Positions 27,766 to 37,309 of a stretch of 64,000 bases of DNA are shown here, piece by piece. A model generated the notes under the pieces. It had not been told where the DNA came from and made no database searches. It was given only the letters and a program-made list of their open reading frames with translations. The position numbers and the translations under genes are program-made. Position 1 is the first letter of the stretch. The number at the start of each line of letters is the position of its first letter. The DNA comes from Pseudomonas sp. B21_DOA (GTDB lineage Bacteria > Pseudomonadota > Gammaproteobacteria > Pseudomonadales > Pseudomonadaceae): assembly GCA_030544685.1 (NCBI GenBank), contig CP086683.1:1302001-1366000 (forward strand), given 5' to 3'.

Positions 27766-28221
27766 CTATTTGAAGTCGTTCTGCCGCCACGCTTCGTACA
27801 CGGCGACCGCCACGGTGTTGGACAGATTCAGGCTGCGGCAGCCTTCGCGCATCGGCAGGCGCAGGCGCTGTTCGGCGGGCAGGGCGTCGAGCACGTCCGC
27901 TGGCAGGCCACGGCTTTCCGGGCCGAACAGAAACGCATCGCCGGGCACGAATGCGGCATCATGAAACGGCCGTGAACCTTTGGTAGTGAAGGCGAATACC
28001 CGCGGGTTGCCCAGACTCTCAAGACAACTGGCCAGATCAGCGTGACGCTGCAGCGTGGCATATTCGTGGTAGTCGAGACCGGCGCGACGCAAGCGCTTGT
28101 CGTCCATCTCGAAACCCAGCGGCTCGATCAAATGCAGGTGGCAGCCACTATTGGCGCACAGCCTGATAACGTTGCCGGTGTTCGGCGGAATTTCTGGTTG
28201 AAAAAGGATGACGTGAAACAT
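27766..28221 (-). CDS. trmL: tRNA (cytidine/uridine-2'-O-)-methyltransferase TrmL
   Basis: A 151-residue SPOUT methyltransferase that modifies the wobble base (position 34) of tRNA-Leu species. Motifs: [20 protein letters not shown] at the start, [11 protein letters not shown] and [20 protein letters not shown] forming the SAM-binding trefoil knot. The ATG at 28221 overlaps by two bases the ATG of the divergent gene at 28220. Confidence 0.95.
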   Translation of the reverse strand: MFHVILFQPEIPPNTGNVIRLCANSGCHLHLIEPLGFEMDDKRLRRAGLDYHEYATLQRHADLASCLESLGNPRVFAFTTKGSRPFHDAAFVPGDAFLFGPESRGLPADVLDALPAEQRLRLPMREGCRSLNLSNTVAVAVYEAWRQNDFK

Positions 28222-28660
28222 GCACGGCTCCGAAGGTAAAGACGAGCGGCATTCTACGCCGCCTGTGGACAACCGTTCGAAACTATTCCCGCGAGTGATC
28301 GGTTCGCTGGCCATCGTCGGAATGATGATCGGCCTGATGATCGGTCGACTGACCACGCCGGATCCGAGCGTGCTGGAGCGCGTCGAGGTCACCGACGGCG
28401 GTTTGGTGGTGTGGTTCAACAACGAGCCGAAGCTGCATGGCGAGATTATCGACGGCACCATCGCATTGCTGTTTCAGGCGCAAGGTCGGCCGCAAAAGGG
28501 CCAGCTCAAGCTCGACGGCAGGGATGTGAACTGGCGCACGCGCAAGAGTGACGGCGGGTTGTTGCTGACGGTGCTGGCGGCGCGGCCGTTGCAGGGTGAC
28601 TGGATCGGCAGCGAGGTCGATGACCGCTGGCGGCTGGAAGTTCGATTGCGAGAGCAATGA
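28220..28660 (+). CDS. Membrane-anchored protein of unknown function
   Basis: Up to 146 residues, with one membrane segment ([19 protein letters not shown]) and a periplasmic domain ([40 protein letters not shown]) of predicted beta strands. Not recognised beyond being a Pseudomonas protein next to trmL/ntrC. The start is open to question. ATG 28220 overlaps the trmL start codon on the other strand; GTG 28265 ([10 protein letters not shown]) would free the promoter region. Neither has a strong ribosome site. Confidence 0.65.
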   Translation: MHGSEGKDERHSTPPVDNRSKLFPRVIGSLAIVGMMIGLMIGRLTTPDPSVLERVEVTDGGLVVWFNNEPKLHGEIIDGTIALLFQAQGRPQKGQLKLDGRDVNWRTRKSDGGLLLTVLAARPLQGDWIGSEVDDRWRLEVRLREQ

Positions 28661-28841
28661 TCTGAACTTCATCGTTACCTCCGACGTTTTTTAACGGCAT
28701 TTCCCACCGCTGCCGTTGACCTTTCCCACCCCCAGCCACCGCGAGCGCGCGCTATCGTCCGCTCTCACGCTCAAACGGCAGGATGCCGACCACAAGCTGC
28801 CCTTGCGCACCTGCAGGGGAAGCTCTTCAAGGATGAAAAAC

Positions 28842-30835
28842 ATGCCGGTCAAACCACCCCGCGGCGGCAGTAGCCGCGTTGATATCGATACACCAGCCAG
28901 CCCTGCTCGACCGACGGACCTGGACACCGCATTGGTGGATTTACCAGGCCGTCGTGGCTTCGAGACGGGCGCTTCGCTCGATCCTTTGCTGCGCCCAGCT
29001 CCGTCATCCATTGGTGCCGATATCGAAGCCGTCTCGCCGTCGCATACCGTAGTGGTTCACGCTGCTCCCCTTGATGCACGGCCGATTGCTCCGGACGTGT
29101 CGCTTGCTGCCTATGTCACTGACGGTCGCGCAATACGTGCGCCAGTCAACAATGAAGGTCTTCGGGTTATTAACAAACGCACTTACGCTGACCTGCAAAT
29201 CGGCGGCATGGCTATGGTTGCTGCTGATCCGCATACCGGACTGTACCGGGCCCGTCGACCAAGCGAGTTGCTGCCTTCAGGTCCGGTGCTGCTGCGCGAC
29301 GCCGCGAGCGGTCTCTGGCACCCTCGCCTGGTTGTTGAACAGGCGACCCGAGCTCAGGTGAAAAAATATCTGCCGGAAGCGACCGATCAGCAGGCTGACG
29401 ACTTCATTGCTCTGATCGGCGACAAAGATATTGCAGACGTGGAGCTCAGGCGCGTTCAGATCGGGTTTTCCGAGTTGGACAGCAAGATCAGGCTTCGGGA
29501 GCTTTCGGTCAATCAGTATTCTGACTCCTACACAGCAGTTAGTGCCGTGGGAGCCAAGCTGCGGCGACTGTACAAGTGGTTGGGGAGCCTGACGAACGGG
29601 TCTACAAAAATGAGCGGCTGACGGGTTTCAAACTGGAACTCGATCTCGATTCGTGGCCTGTTCGAGACCTTCCATCACGTCAGTTCAGGTCCATTTCCGA
29701 CCTCACGCTACGAGCGGGATGGGAGCCGGATGTACACATATTTCTGGCTCAATTTCCCAATGTTGAATCGCTGAAGATCGCGGCGCCACTCGGACCGCCT
29801 TCAATAAACCGGCCGTCGGGGCAGATTTATTTCCACGCGCGTGTTAACCCGCCTCTGGTTGCACAATTCAAAAAGCTTGCCGGGTTGCGAGAGCTCAATT
29901 TGGAAGAATGTGCGCTGAGGCCGGATTTTTCTGTGGCAGGGATGAACGAATTGCGTGTACTAAAGCTCGGCAGCTCATATGCAGGTCGAGATCTTTCGGC
30001 GTTGGTCGGTCAGCTGTCCGACTTGCGACGCTTACAGGTGCTTGAGTTGCAGCGCAATGTATTGAGAGCCGCCCCCGATGTTTCCGACATGGCCGAGCTG
30101 CGATATCTCGATCTGACAGATACCGGCATATTCAAGCCGCCAGCCGGGCTTGATTCCGAGAGAGGCCGAAGCATCTGGAAGTATTGAAGCTGGCTGACAA
30201 CCCTCTGCACTTTGCGCCGTCAGTCAAGACACTGACCGCGTTGCGAGAACTGGATCTGTCCAATACCGGCCTGGAAAAATTCCCGGAAGGCATTACCCCG
30301 CAACTTCCAACGACAGTATTGGATCTTTCAAACAATCGGATCAAATCGATTCCCGAGTCCGTTGAGCTCAGAGCGGGATTTAATCTCAACGGCAACCCGA
30401 TAAACGATCCGTCTTCTCTTCGACGTCTGATCCATGCCCGTATCAAGACTGGCAGCGATATTTGGCTCGCAGAGCAACATACTGATCGGTCGGCAGCGCT
30501 CTGGTTGCGAAATGTTCCGCAAGCGCAGGCGGCTGAAAAGGCCAGACTCTGGGATAGTTTCGAAGGTCCTTGGAGTACGCTGCTGAACGGTATACGCACG
30601 CTGAGTCGCACGCCCGAATTTCATGTTGAGCGCCCGCTTTTACAGCGTCGAGTCTGGCGGGTTCTGGAAAATTTCAGTCAGGCGGATGCGGTGGAGCGAG
30701 CGTGGCTGAGCACAATCGTCGAATTTGAATCAAGTCCTGGGAAAATGCTCGATTGGCTGGAAGCGGAAATACGAAAATATGACGGGGGCGGCAGAACCCG
30801 CCGTTACATCACCGGCCCAAGCGCCCACGGCTTGA
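28842..30835 (+). pseudogene. Leucine-rich-repeat protein with partial NEL-like C-terminus, broken by frameshifts
   Basis: Starts at the ATG at 28842 (MPVKPPRGGSSRVD) with AAGG nine bases upstream. The N-terminal region (GLYRARRPSELLPSGPVLLR, YLPEATDQQADDFIALIGD) resembles that of large Pseudomonas LRR/NEL effector-like proteins. One G missing at 29582-29585 breaks YKWLG/EPDERVYKNERLTG. LRRs follow (LRELNLEECAL, LRVLKLG, LQVLELQRN, LRYLDLTDTGIF). Another break near 30150-30165 is followed by KHLEVLKLADNPL and LRELDLSNTGLEKFPEG. The end (ALWLRNVPQAQAAEKARLWD, RRVWRVLE) matches the start of an NEL ubiquitin-ligase domain, but no catalytic Cys is present. The stop at 30835 assumes a third indel; without it the frame runs through repeats to 31323. 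Confidence 0.55.
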
Positions 30836-30861
30836 ATAATTCGTTGGGGCGCAGTGGCGGT

Positions 30862-31062
30862 GTAAAAGCGGGAATCCCTGACCTGCCTGTATCAGGGTTC
30901 CCAAAAGTGTGGGCTTCGCGTATCGCGTCGGCCCGGTATAAAGAGGGAACCCCGGCCTGCCTGTACCAAGGATCCCAAAAGGTTGGGCTCGCCGCGTTGC
31001 GCTGTGAGCCCGATGTAAAGAGGGGAATCCCCGGCCTGCCTGTACCAAGGTCCCCGAAACGG
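30862..31062. repeat. Three diverged tandem repeats of about 74-78 bp
   Basis: Units start at 30862, 30936 and 31014. Each begins GTAAARMGGGAAYCCC-like sequence followed by CCTGCCTGTA-CCAAGG, then a GGGCT...AGCCC stem in the first two units. The third unit is cut after its first half. Each half can form its own hairpin. The repeats follow the broken LRR gene and are unlike the REP families in this window. Confidence 0.7.
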
Positions 31063-31148
31063 GTGGTGAAACGAATCACCTGTAGAAGGTATTGCAGGCG
31101 CCGTGCCAGATTTTCATCTGTTGAAACAAAAAAGCGCCTGAGAGACGC

Positions 31149-31175
31149 GAAAGCCCCCGAATTCGGGGCTTTCAG
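31149..31175 (+). terminator. Terminator-like hairpin after the repeats
   Basis: GAAAGCCCC (31149-31157) pairs with GGGGCTTTC (31165-31173). The downstream sequence AGTTATT is only weakly T-rich. Confidence 0.5.
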
Positions 31176-31279
31176 TTATTCAAAGATCGGACTTCCAACG
31201 CTTTCAGCTGTGGCGGCGACGATGCCGCTATGCGCGATCACAGGTCATCGTGCATTGATGCGGTGCACTGAGAAGCCAA

Positions 31280-31368
31280 TGTGGGAGCGAGCTTGCTCGC
31301 GATGGCGTCGTTTCAGTCACTGATCCGCTCAATGACCTGACGCTTTCGCGAGCAAGCTCGCTCCCACA
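31280..31368. repeat. Paired REP element (REPIN)
   Basis: TGTGGGAGCGAGCTTGCTCG and its inverted copy CGAGCAAGCTCGCTCCCACA flank a 42-base spacer, just beyond the 3' end of ntrC. Confidence 0.9.
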
Positions 31369-31413
31369 CTGGATTACCTATGACCACAAATAAACTGTTC
31401 TACCGAAGGCCGA

Positions 31414-32850
31414 TTACCCTTCCTCGCCCTCATCATCATCCCCACCATCGACCTTCATTCCCAATTCCTTGATCTTGCGCGTCAGGGTGTTCCGCCCCCA
31501 ACCCAACAGAACGGCAGCATCTCGACGGCGCCCGGCGGTGTGCTTCAACGCCGTCTCGATCATGATCCGCTCGAACGCCGGCACCGCGCTGTCGAGCAGG
31601 CTCGACTGGCCGCGGGCCAGAGCCTGATCGGCCCATTGGCGCAGGGCCTGTTCCCAGTTGGTCACGGGCGCCGAATCCTGCGGCAGGTTGAGCAGCTCCG
31701 GCGGCAGGTCACTGATGTGCACTTCACGGCCGGAGGCCATCACGGTGATCCAGCGGCAGGTGTTTTCCAGCTGGCGCACGTTGCCCGGCCACGGCAGGTT
31801 TTTCAGGTATTCCTCGGTCTCGCTTTTCAGCAGCTTCGGCTCCACCGCCAGTTCCTGCGCGGCGCGGCTGAGGAAATGCCGGGCCAGAGTCGGGATGTCT
31901 TCGCGACGATCCGACAGGCGTGGAATGTGGATGCGAATCACGTTGAGACGGTGGAACAAGTCCTCGCGGAATTTACCGGCGTGGACGAGTGTTTCGAGAT
32001 TCTGGTGGGTCGCGGCGATGATGCGCACGTCCACTTTGACCGGCACATGGCCGCCGACGCGGTAGAACTCACCGTCAGCCAGCACGCGCAACAGGCGGGT
32101 CTGGGTGTCCGCCGGCATGTCGCCGATTTCATCGAGGAACAGCGTGCCGCCGTCGGCCTGTTCGAAGCGCCCGCGGCGCAGGTTTGCTGCACCGGTGAAC
32201 GCGCCTTTCTCGTGGCCGAACAGTTCCGATTCCATCAGATCCTTGGGAATCGCCGCCATGTTCAACGCAATGAACGGCGAAGCCGCGCGTGGGCTATGGC
32301 GGTGCAGGGCGTGGGCCACCAGCTCTTTACCGGTACCGGATTCGCCATTGATCAGCACGGTGATGTTGGAGTGGCTCAGGCGCCCGATGGCGCGAAACAC
32401 TTCCTGCATCGCCGGCGCTTCGCCGATGATTTCCGGCGTGCGGGTCAGGGCTGGCACAACTTCCAGGCCTTGCTGTTCCTGAGCGTGCTGATTGGCACGC
32501 TTGACCAGCGAAACGGCCTCGTCGACGTCGAAAGGTTTGGGCAGGTACTCGAAAGCACCGCCCTGATAGGAGGCGACAGCGCTGTCCAGATCGGAGTGAG
32601 CGGTCATGATGATGACCGGCAGCCGTGGGTGCTGTTCGCGAATCCGCGCCAGCAGATCCAGACCACTGGCACCGGGCATGCGGATATCGGAAATGATCAC
32701 GTCCGGCTGCTGCCGGGCCAGACGACTCATCACGCCGTCGGCGCTGTCGAAGCTCTGGGTGGTCATGCCTTCCTGTTGCAAGGCCTTTTCCAGGACCCAA
32801 CGGATAGAACGGTCGTCATCGACGATCCACACGGTTTCACTACGGCTCAT
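31414..32850 (-). CDS. ntrC: Nitrogen regulation response regulator NtrC
   Basis: A 478-residue sigma-54 activator. The receiver domain (1-120) has phospho-Asp in VIISDIRMPG. The AAA+ domain has Walker A GESGTGKELVAHAL, the GAFTGA loop (HEKGAFTGAANLRR) that touches sigma-54, and GTLFLDEIGDMP. The C-terminal Fis-type helix-turn-helix is RRRDAAVLLGWGRNTLTRK. It probably drives the glnA promoter in this window and others under nitrogen limitation. Its ATG overlaps the ntrB stop by four bases. Confidence 0.97.
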   Translation of the reverse strand: MSRSETVWIVDDDRSIRWVLEKALQQEGMTTQSFDSADGVMSRLARQQPDVIISDIRMPGASGLDLLARIREQHPRLPVIIMTAHSDLDSAVASYQGGAFEYLPKPFDVDEAVSLVKRANQHAQEQQGLEVVPALTRTPEIIGEAPAMQEVFRAIGRLSHSNITVLINGESGTGKELVAHALHRHSPRAASPFIALNMAAIPKDLMESELFGHEKGAFTGAANLRRGRFEQADGGTLFLDEIGDMPADTQTRLLRVLADGEFYRVGGHVPVKVDVRIIAATHQNLETLVHAGKFREDLFHRLNVIRIHIPRLSDRREDIPTLARHFLSRAAQELAVEPKLLKSETEEYLKNLPWPGNVRQLENTCRWITVMASGREVHISDLPPELLNLPQDSAPVTNWEQALRQWADQALARGQSSLLDSAVPAFERIMIETALKHTAGRRRDAAVLLGWGRNTLTRKIKELGMKVDGGDDDEGEEG

Positions 32851-33932
32851 GTCGATGTGGCTCCTTGTTCCAGTGGCAGGAAGATCGAGAAGGTGGTGTG
32901 GCCTGGATGGCTCTCACACTCGATCAGGCCCTGGTGCTGACTGATGATGTTCTGGGTAATGGCCAGGCCCAGCCCGGTACCGTCCGGGCGACCGCTGACC
33001 ATCGGAAAGAAAATGGTTTCCTGCAGTTCCGCCGGGATGCCCGGGCCGTTGTCGATGATCTCGATCTTGGTCACCAGACGATGGCGGATGTGGCCGATGG
33101 TGAACTGGCGCATCGCGCGGGTGCGCAGGCTGATGCGGCCCAGACGCAGCTCGTTCTGGCTGCTGATCGCCTGCATCGCGTTACGCACGATGTTCAGCAC
33201 CGCCTGAATCATTTGTTCGCGGTCGATCAATACGTCGGGAATGCTCGGATCGTAATCGCGCACCAGAGTGATGCAGCCCTGGCTTTCGGCTTCCACCAGT
33301 TGGCAGACGCGTTCGAGGACTTCGTGAACGTTGCACATGGCCAGCGAGGGCAATTTATTCGAGCCGAGCATGCGATCGACCAGATTGCGCAGGCGATCGG
33401 CCTCTTCAATGATCACATTGGTGTAATCGCGCAAGCTTTCCTCCGGCAGCTCGCGCGCCAGCAGCTGCGCAGCACCACGGATGCCGCCGAGAGGATTCTT
33501 GATTTCGTGGGCGAGGCCGCGCACCAGCATTTTGCTGGTTTCCTGCTTGGACAGCTGCGCCTCTTCCTTGGTGATCCGCAGCAGGCGGTCACGCGGGTGC
33601 ACTTCGAGCAAGAGCAAGGTCGCGCCGTTGCTCAGGATCGGCGTGACCGCGTAATCCACAGTCAGGGTCTGGCCGGTGAGGGCGGTGAGCATTGCTTCGC
33701 GCTTGGTGAACGGGTGCGCCTGCTCAACCGCCTGGCGCAGGGAATTGAGCGCCTCGGGAGACTCGGTGAACAGCTCACTGATGAACTGGCCATGGCTGCG
33801 CTGACCGCTGACGGCCAGCAACATTTCCGCCGCCGGGTTCATGTACTCCAGACGCAGTTCGGCGTCGAGCAGGATGGTCGCCGTGGTCAGGTTGTCGAGC
33901 AGCAAACGGTGAATAGCGTCGCTTATGGTCAT
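32847..33932 (-). CDS. ntrB: Nitrogen regulation sensor kinase NtrB
   Basis: A 361-residue cytosolic histidine kinase/phosphatase. The PAS domain spans about 10-110 (LDAELRLEYMNPAAEMLLAV). The phospho-accepting His lies in LVRGLAHEIKNPLGGIRG; ATP lid motifs are NIVRNAMQAI, DNGPGIPAE and GTGLGLAI. The start at 33932 (MTISDAIHRLLLDNL) fits family length; the frame is open further upstream without protein-like sequence. It is regulated by PII (GlnK, not here) in known systems. Confidence 0.96.
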   Translation of the reverse strand: MTISDAIHRLLLDNLTTATILLDAELRLEYMNPAAEMLLAVSGQRSHGQFISELFTESPEALNSLRQAVEQAHPFTKREAMLTALTGQTLTVDYAVTPILSNGATLLLLEVHPRDRLLRITKEEAQLSKQETSKMLVRGLAHEIKNPLGGIRGAAQLLARELPEESLRDYTNVIIEEADRLRNLVDRMLGSNKLPSLAMCNVHEVLERVCQLVEAESQGCITLVRDYDPSIPDVLIDREQMIQAVLNIVRNAMQAISSQNELRLGRISLRTRAMRQFTIGHIRHRLVTKIEIIDNGPGIPAELQETIFFPMVSGRPDGTGLGLAITQNIISQHQGLIECESHPGHTTFSIFLPLEQGATST

Positions 33933-34162
33933 CTGGACCCCTTTTGGAGCAAGGCGTGCGCGAGAACAAAGCGCTGATGTCGGGAAAATGCAAAAACCAA
34001 ACCAAGGCTCCGAAAAGAAGCGCTTGAGCCCTGAAACAGGCGTTTGACGCGCGTTTGTATGGCACGAAGCCAGCTCAAACGGGAAATTTCGAACCAAAAT
34101 GGGTTGGGTTGTGGGCGTGATGCAGTTTAGTGCACCAATAGAGTGCGAATGCCTGGAAGACG

Positions 34163-34784
34163 TTAAAAGAAGCGCAGAAATGGATTTTTCGGTTCTTCAG
34201 GTTTGTCCTTGAGCGGGCATTCCGGGCGTACGCCGTAGTCGTCGGCGACACAGGGTTTGACCTGGCGTTTCTGCGCCAGGAAATGCGTAGCATGTGGAAC
34301 GGCTGGTTGGCGGTGCGTTCCACGGTGCGCCCGGCGGCATCGAGGATTTCGATCGAAAGGCTGTGGCTGCCGCGATCAATGTTGCTCAGTGCAAATACCG
34401 GGCTGACGCCGGGCTCGCCCGTGGCCTTGCCATCCAGCAACAGGCGATAACGATGGCCGCTTTGCAGGCCGGGTTCGCTGGTGACACTGACGATCAGCTC
34501 GCCGGCGCTGCTGCGCAAAGTAGCATCGGGCTCCGGGATCAGAATGCGCAGCATGTCGTAATGAAAGGGCGCTGGTTCAGCGGATTTTTCGCCGTAGTGA
34601 TCGGCGCTGCGGTGTTGGCAGGGACCGCCATGCGATTGCTCGTCGCGATCGGCACTCGCTTGGCGTTGGCGCGTGGCTGGTCGGTATAGACGCGGTTGCC
34701 CTGTGCGTCGATGTAGGTAAAGACCTCCGCCGAGGCGGACGTCGACATCAACACCAGGATGAGTATCAGTCCGGCACGGATCAT
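34163..34784 (-). CDS. DUF4124 periplasmic protein, two frameshifts
   Basis: The ATG at 34784 gives a signal peptide (MIRAGLILILVLMSTSASAE) and the DUF4124 core VFTYIDAQGNRVYTDQPR. The frame breaks at 34564-34566 (A3 on +). One more base gives RPFHYDMLRILIPEPDATLR and a beta domain (SGHRYRLLLDGKATGEPGVS, NIDRGSHSLSIEILDAAGRT). A second break at 34279-34280 continues, with one base added, as RISLAQKRQVKPCVADDYGV to the stop at 34163. The corrected protein of about 207 residues parallels its upstream neighbour, with which it overlaps by four bases. Function unknown; these paired genes sit between glnA and ntrB in pseudomonads. Confidence 0.75.
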
Positions 34785-35293
34785 GGCGTGTGCACGCGCT
34801 GCACGGTGAAAACCGCAGGCTGGCTCTGCTGGATGACGGTCTGGCCGTCGATCACTTGCACGGCCAGGCGATGCTCACCGCGATCAACGTTGATCAATTG
34901 CAGAACCGGCACGTTGCTCGGCTGGCCGTAGGGCTCATCGTCCAGTACCAGTCTCAGTTGATGCGGCGGTTGCAGACGAGGCTTGATCAGAACATTGACC
35001 GTGAAGGTGCCGTTATTGGCGCGCAGCGCCTCGTCAGTGGGCAGACCGGCGAGCTCGAGAATTTCATAGGCGTTGCGCGCTGGTTGCGGTGCTTCGGGGC
35101 TGGGTGATTGCGGCGCGCTCGGCGCTTGTGGCTCGACCCGATTGAGCGGTGGCAACTCGACCGGTTGCGCCTGCACGCCGTCCGGCGGCTGATTGCTGTA
35201 CGCCGTGTTGCCGTTGGCGTCGGTGTACTTGTAGATCTGCGCGGCGGCGGGCAGGGCGATCAGCAGCAGGATGTAGAGAAGCGTGCGACCCAT
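34781..35293 (-). CDS. DUF4124 domain periplasmic protein
   Basis: A 170-residue protein. The signal peptide is MGRTLLYILLLIALPAAAQ, then DUF4124 (IYKYTDANGNTAYSNQPPDG), a Pro-rich linker (PQAPSAPQSPSPEAPQP) and a C-terminal beta domain (NVLIKPRLQPPHQLRLVLDD, LQLINVDRGEHRLAVQVIDG). The start at 35293 is chosen for the signal peptide. Its architecture is the same as the downstream gene; the two look like a tandem duplication. Function unknown. Confidence 0.85.
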   Translation of the reverse strand: MGRTLLYILLLIALPAAAQIYKYTDANGNTAYSNQPPDGVQAQPVELPPLNRVEPQAPSAPQSPSPEAPQPARNAYEILELAGLPTDEALRANNGTFTVNVLIKPRLQPPHQLRLVLDDEPYGQPSNVPVLQLINVDRGEHRLAVQVIDGQTVIQQSQPAVFTVQRVHTP

Positions 35294-35397
35294 GAAATCG
35301 ACCGGGGTTGGAAACGATGGGTAGCAGCATAGGACAGGTGGGGCGGTTGGCCCAGCTCGCGACATATCCAGAGTTCATTCAAACACCACAAACCCCC

Positions 35398-35484
35398 TGT
35401 AGGAGTTAGCCTGCTCGGATGGCGTCGTGTCAGTCGCCAATTTTTAAATGACCCACCGCGATCGCGAGCAGGCTCACTCCTACA
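35398..35484. repeat. Degenerate paired REP element
   Basis: TGTAGGAGTTAGCCTGCTCG and CGAGCAGGCTCACTCCTACA are inverted. Several positions differ from the GTGGGAGC family, so this is a diverged or separate REP subclass. Confidence 0.8.
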
Positions 35485-35513
35485 GGGTTCATCGTCGGGC
35501 TAAAAAATCCAGG

Positions 35514-35546
35514 CAATAAAAAAGGCCTCTCAAAGGAGGCCTCTTT
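35514..35546 (-). terminator. glnA terminator
   Basis: AGGCCTC and GAGGCCT arms around a short loop, with an A-run on + (35518-35523) that gives a U-tract on the minus strand. It ends 31 bases after the glnA stop. Confidence 0.88.
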
Positions 35547-35576
35547 TGTCACGCCACTTTACGCAGCGCTACCGGA

Positions 35577-36983
35577 TCAGCAGCTGTAGTACAGCTCATA
35601 TTCCAGTGGGTGTACGAAGGTGCGAACCTTGATTTCTTCTTCCGATTTCAGCGCGATGTAAGCGTCGATGAAGTCGTCGGAGAACACGCCGCCCTTGGTC
35701 AGGAACGCGCGACCCTTGTCCAGCTCTTCCAGGGCTTCTTTCAGGCTGCCGCAAACCTGTGGAATCTCTTTCGCCTCTTCAGGCGGCAGGTCGTACAGGT
35801 TCTTGTCGGCGGCGTCGCCTGGGTGGATCTTGTTCTGGATACCGTCCAGACCAGCCATCAGCAGAGCTGCGAAAGCCAGGTACGGGTTGGCAGCCGGATC
35901 CGGGAAGCGCGCTTCGATACGGCGTGCTTTCGGGCTCGACACGTAAGGAATGCGGATCGAAGCGGAACGGTTGCGCGCCGAGTAGGCCAGCATTACCGGC
36001 GCTTCGAAGCCTGGCACCAGACGCTTGTAGGAGTTGGTCGCCGGGTTGGTGAAGCCGTTCAGGGCCTTACCGTGTTTGATGATGCCGCCGATGAAATACA
36101 GAGCGGTATCGGACAGGCCGGCATAGCCTTCACCAGCGAAAGTGTTCTTGCCGTCTTTCCAGATCGACATGTGTACGTGCATGCCCGAACCGTTGTCGCC
36201 GTACAGTGGCTTCGGCATGAAGGTCGCGGTGCGGCCGTAAGCGTCGGCAACGTTGTGCACAACGTATTTCAGGGTCTGAACTTCGTCGGCCTTCTTCACC
36301 AGGGTGTTGAACTTGACGCCGATTTCGTTCTGGCCGGCAGTTGCCACTTCGTGGTGGTGAACTTCAACCGACTGACCCATTTCTTCCAGTGCGTTGCACA
36401 TGGCGGTACGGATTTCGTGGTCGTGGTCGAACGGTGGAACCGGGAAGTAGCCGCCTTTCACGCCTGGACGGTGCCCCTTGTTGCCGCCTTCGATGTCCTG
36501 GTCGGACATCCACGAGCCTTGCTCGGAGTAGATCTTGAACATCGAGCCGGAGATGTCCGACTTGAATTTCACCGAGTCAAAGATGAAGAACTCAGGCTCT
36601 GGACCGGCGAATACGGTGTCACCGATACCGGTGGCTTTCAGGTGCTCTTCGGCGCGCTTGGCGATCGCACGTGGGTCGCGATCGTAGCCCTGCATGCTCG
36701 AAGGTTCGATGATGTCGCAGACCAGAATCAGAGTTGGGTCTTCGGTGAACGGATCGAGTACGGCCGTTTCGTCGACCGGCATCAGGATCATGTCGGAGGC
36801 TTCGATGCCTTTCCAGCCGGAGATGGAGGAACCGTCGAACATCTTGCCGACTTCGAAGAAGTCGTCATCCAGCGCATCGCGAGCCGGCATGGTCACGTGG
36901 TGCTGAGTGCCTTTGGTGTCCGTGAAGCGCAGATCAATCCACTTGACGTCATGATCTTTGATGAGTTGAACCGACTTCGACAT
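35577..36983 (-). CDS. glnA: Glutamine synthetase type I
   Basis: A 468-residue enzyme that makes glutamine from glutamate, ammonia and ATP as a dodecamer. Signatures are [17 protein letters not shown] near the N-terminus, [26 protein letters not shown], and the adenylylation Tyr in NLYDLPPEE, so it is the GSI-beta type controlled by GlnE. Expression is likely from the sigma-54 promoter at 37080-37094 under NtrC. The length is normal. Confidence 0.98.
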   Translation of the reverse strand: MSKSVQLIKDHDVKWIDLRFTDTKGTQHHVTMPARDALDDDFFEVGKMFDGSSISGWKGIEASDMILMPVDETAVLDPFTEDPTLILVCDIIEPSSMQGYDRDPRAIAKRAEEHLKATGIGDTVFAGPEPEFFIFDSVKFKSDISGSMFKIYSEQGSWMSDQDIEGGNKGHRPGVKGGYFPVPPFDHDHEIRTAMCNALEEMGQSVEVHHHEVATAGQNEIGVKFNTLVKKADEVQTLKYVVHNVADAYGRTATFMPKPLYGDNGSGMHVHMSIWKDGKNTFAGEGYAGLSDTALYFIGGIIKHGKALNGFTNPATNSYKRLVPGFEAPVMLAYSARNRSASIRIPYVSSPKARRIEARFPDPAANPYLAFAALLMAGLDGIQNKIHPGDAADKNLYDLPPEEAKEIPQVCGSLKEALEELDKGRAFLTKGGVFSDDFIDAYIALKSEEEIKVRTFVHPLEYELYYSC

Positions 36984-37079
36984 AGTGTCCTCCGGGTGAA
37001 TTAGGGCGGGTAGTGGATGCCCTTAATAATGGTGATGCCGGCGCGAATACTCTGCCAAGGCAACCTGCCTCACAAGGGA

Positions 37080-37094
37080 GCAAATTGCATGCCA
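37080..37094 (-). promoter_or_regulatory. Sigma-54 (-24/-12) promoter of glnA
   Basis: On the minus strand TGGCATGCAATTTGC has the invariant GG and GC at correct offset. Start point near 37068, giving an 84-nt leader. Upstream, near 37203-37221, GTTTTGGTGCGCGCAAAAC contains a TTGGTGC half-site of the NtrC type and is a candidate enhancer. The 326-bp gap otherwise holds the thiI promoter. Confidence 0.82.
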
Positions 37095-37262
37095 GTGCCC
37101 CAGCATGGGTTTTTTGCCCCAAATTCACGCTTATTAAGGCGTGCGAGGTTCTGAATCGACAAATCCCGCCCCGTAATGTTGCGTTTAATTCCATAAATGA
37201 CCTGTTTTGGTGCGCGCAAAACCTTCTGCACATTAACTGGTTAAACCTTGAGCAATTTCCGC

Positions 37263-37268
37263 TATAAT
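37263..37268 (+). promoter_or_regulatory. Probable -10 box of thiI
   Basis: Consensus TATAAT, 41 bases before the thiI ATG. The -35 hexamer is weak (GTTAAA at 17 bases). Confidence 0.45.
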
Positions 37269-37309
37269 CCGCGCCCCCTTTTTCGGCTGGCCGTTCGCGC
37301 GCTGTTTTC

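Noticed and set aside
30862..31062. CRISPR array
   Set aside because: The segments between the repeated blocks are themselves similar, the repeats are diverged, and no cas gene is near.
30184..31323. C-terminal continuation of the LRR protein through the repeats and a REP element
   Set aside because: Residues after about 30790 are read from repeats and are not protein-like; a further indel with a stop at 30835 is more plausible, though unproven.
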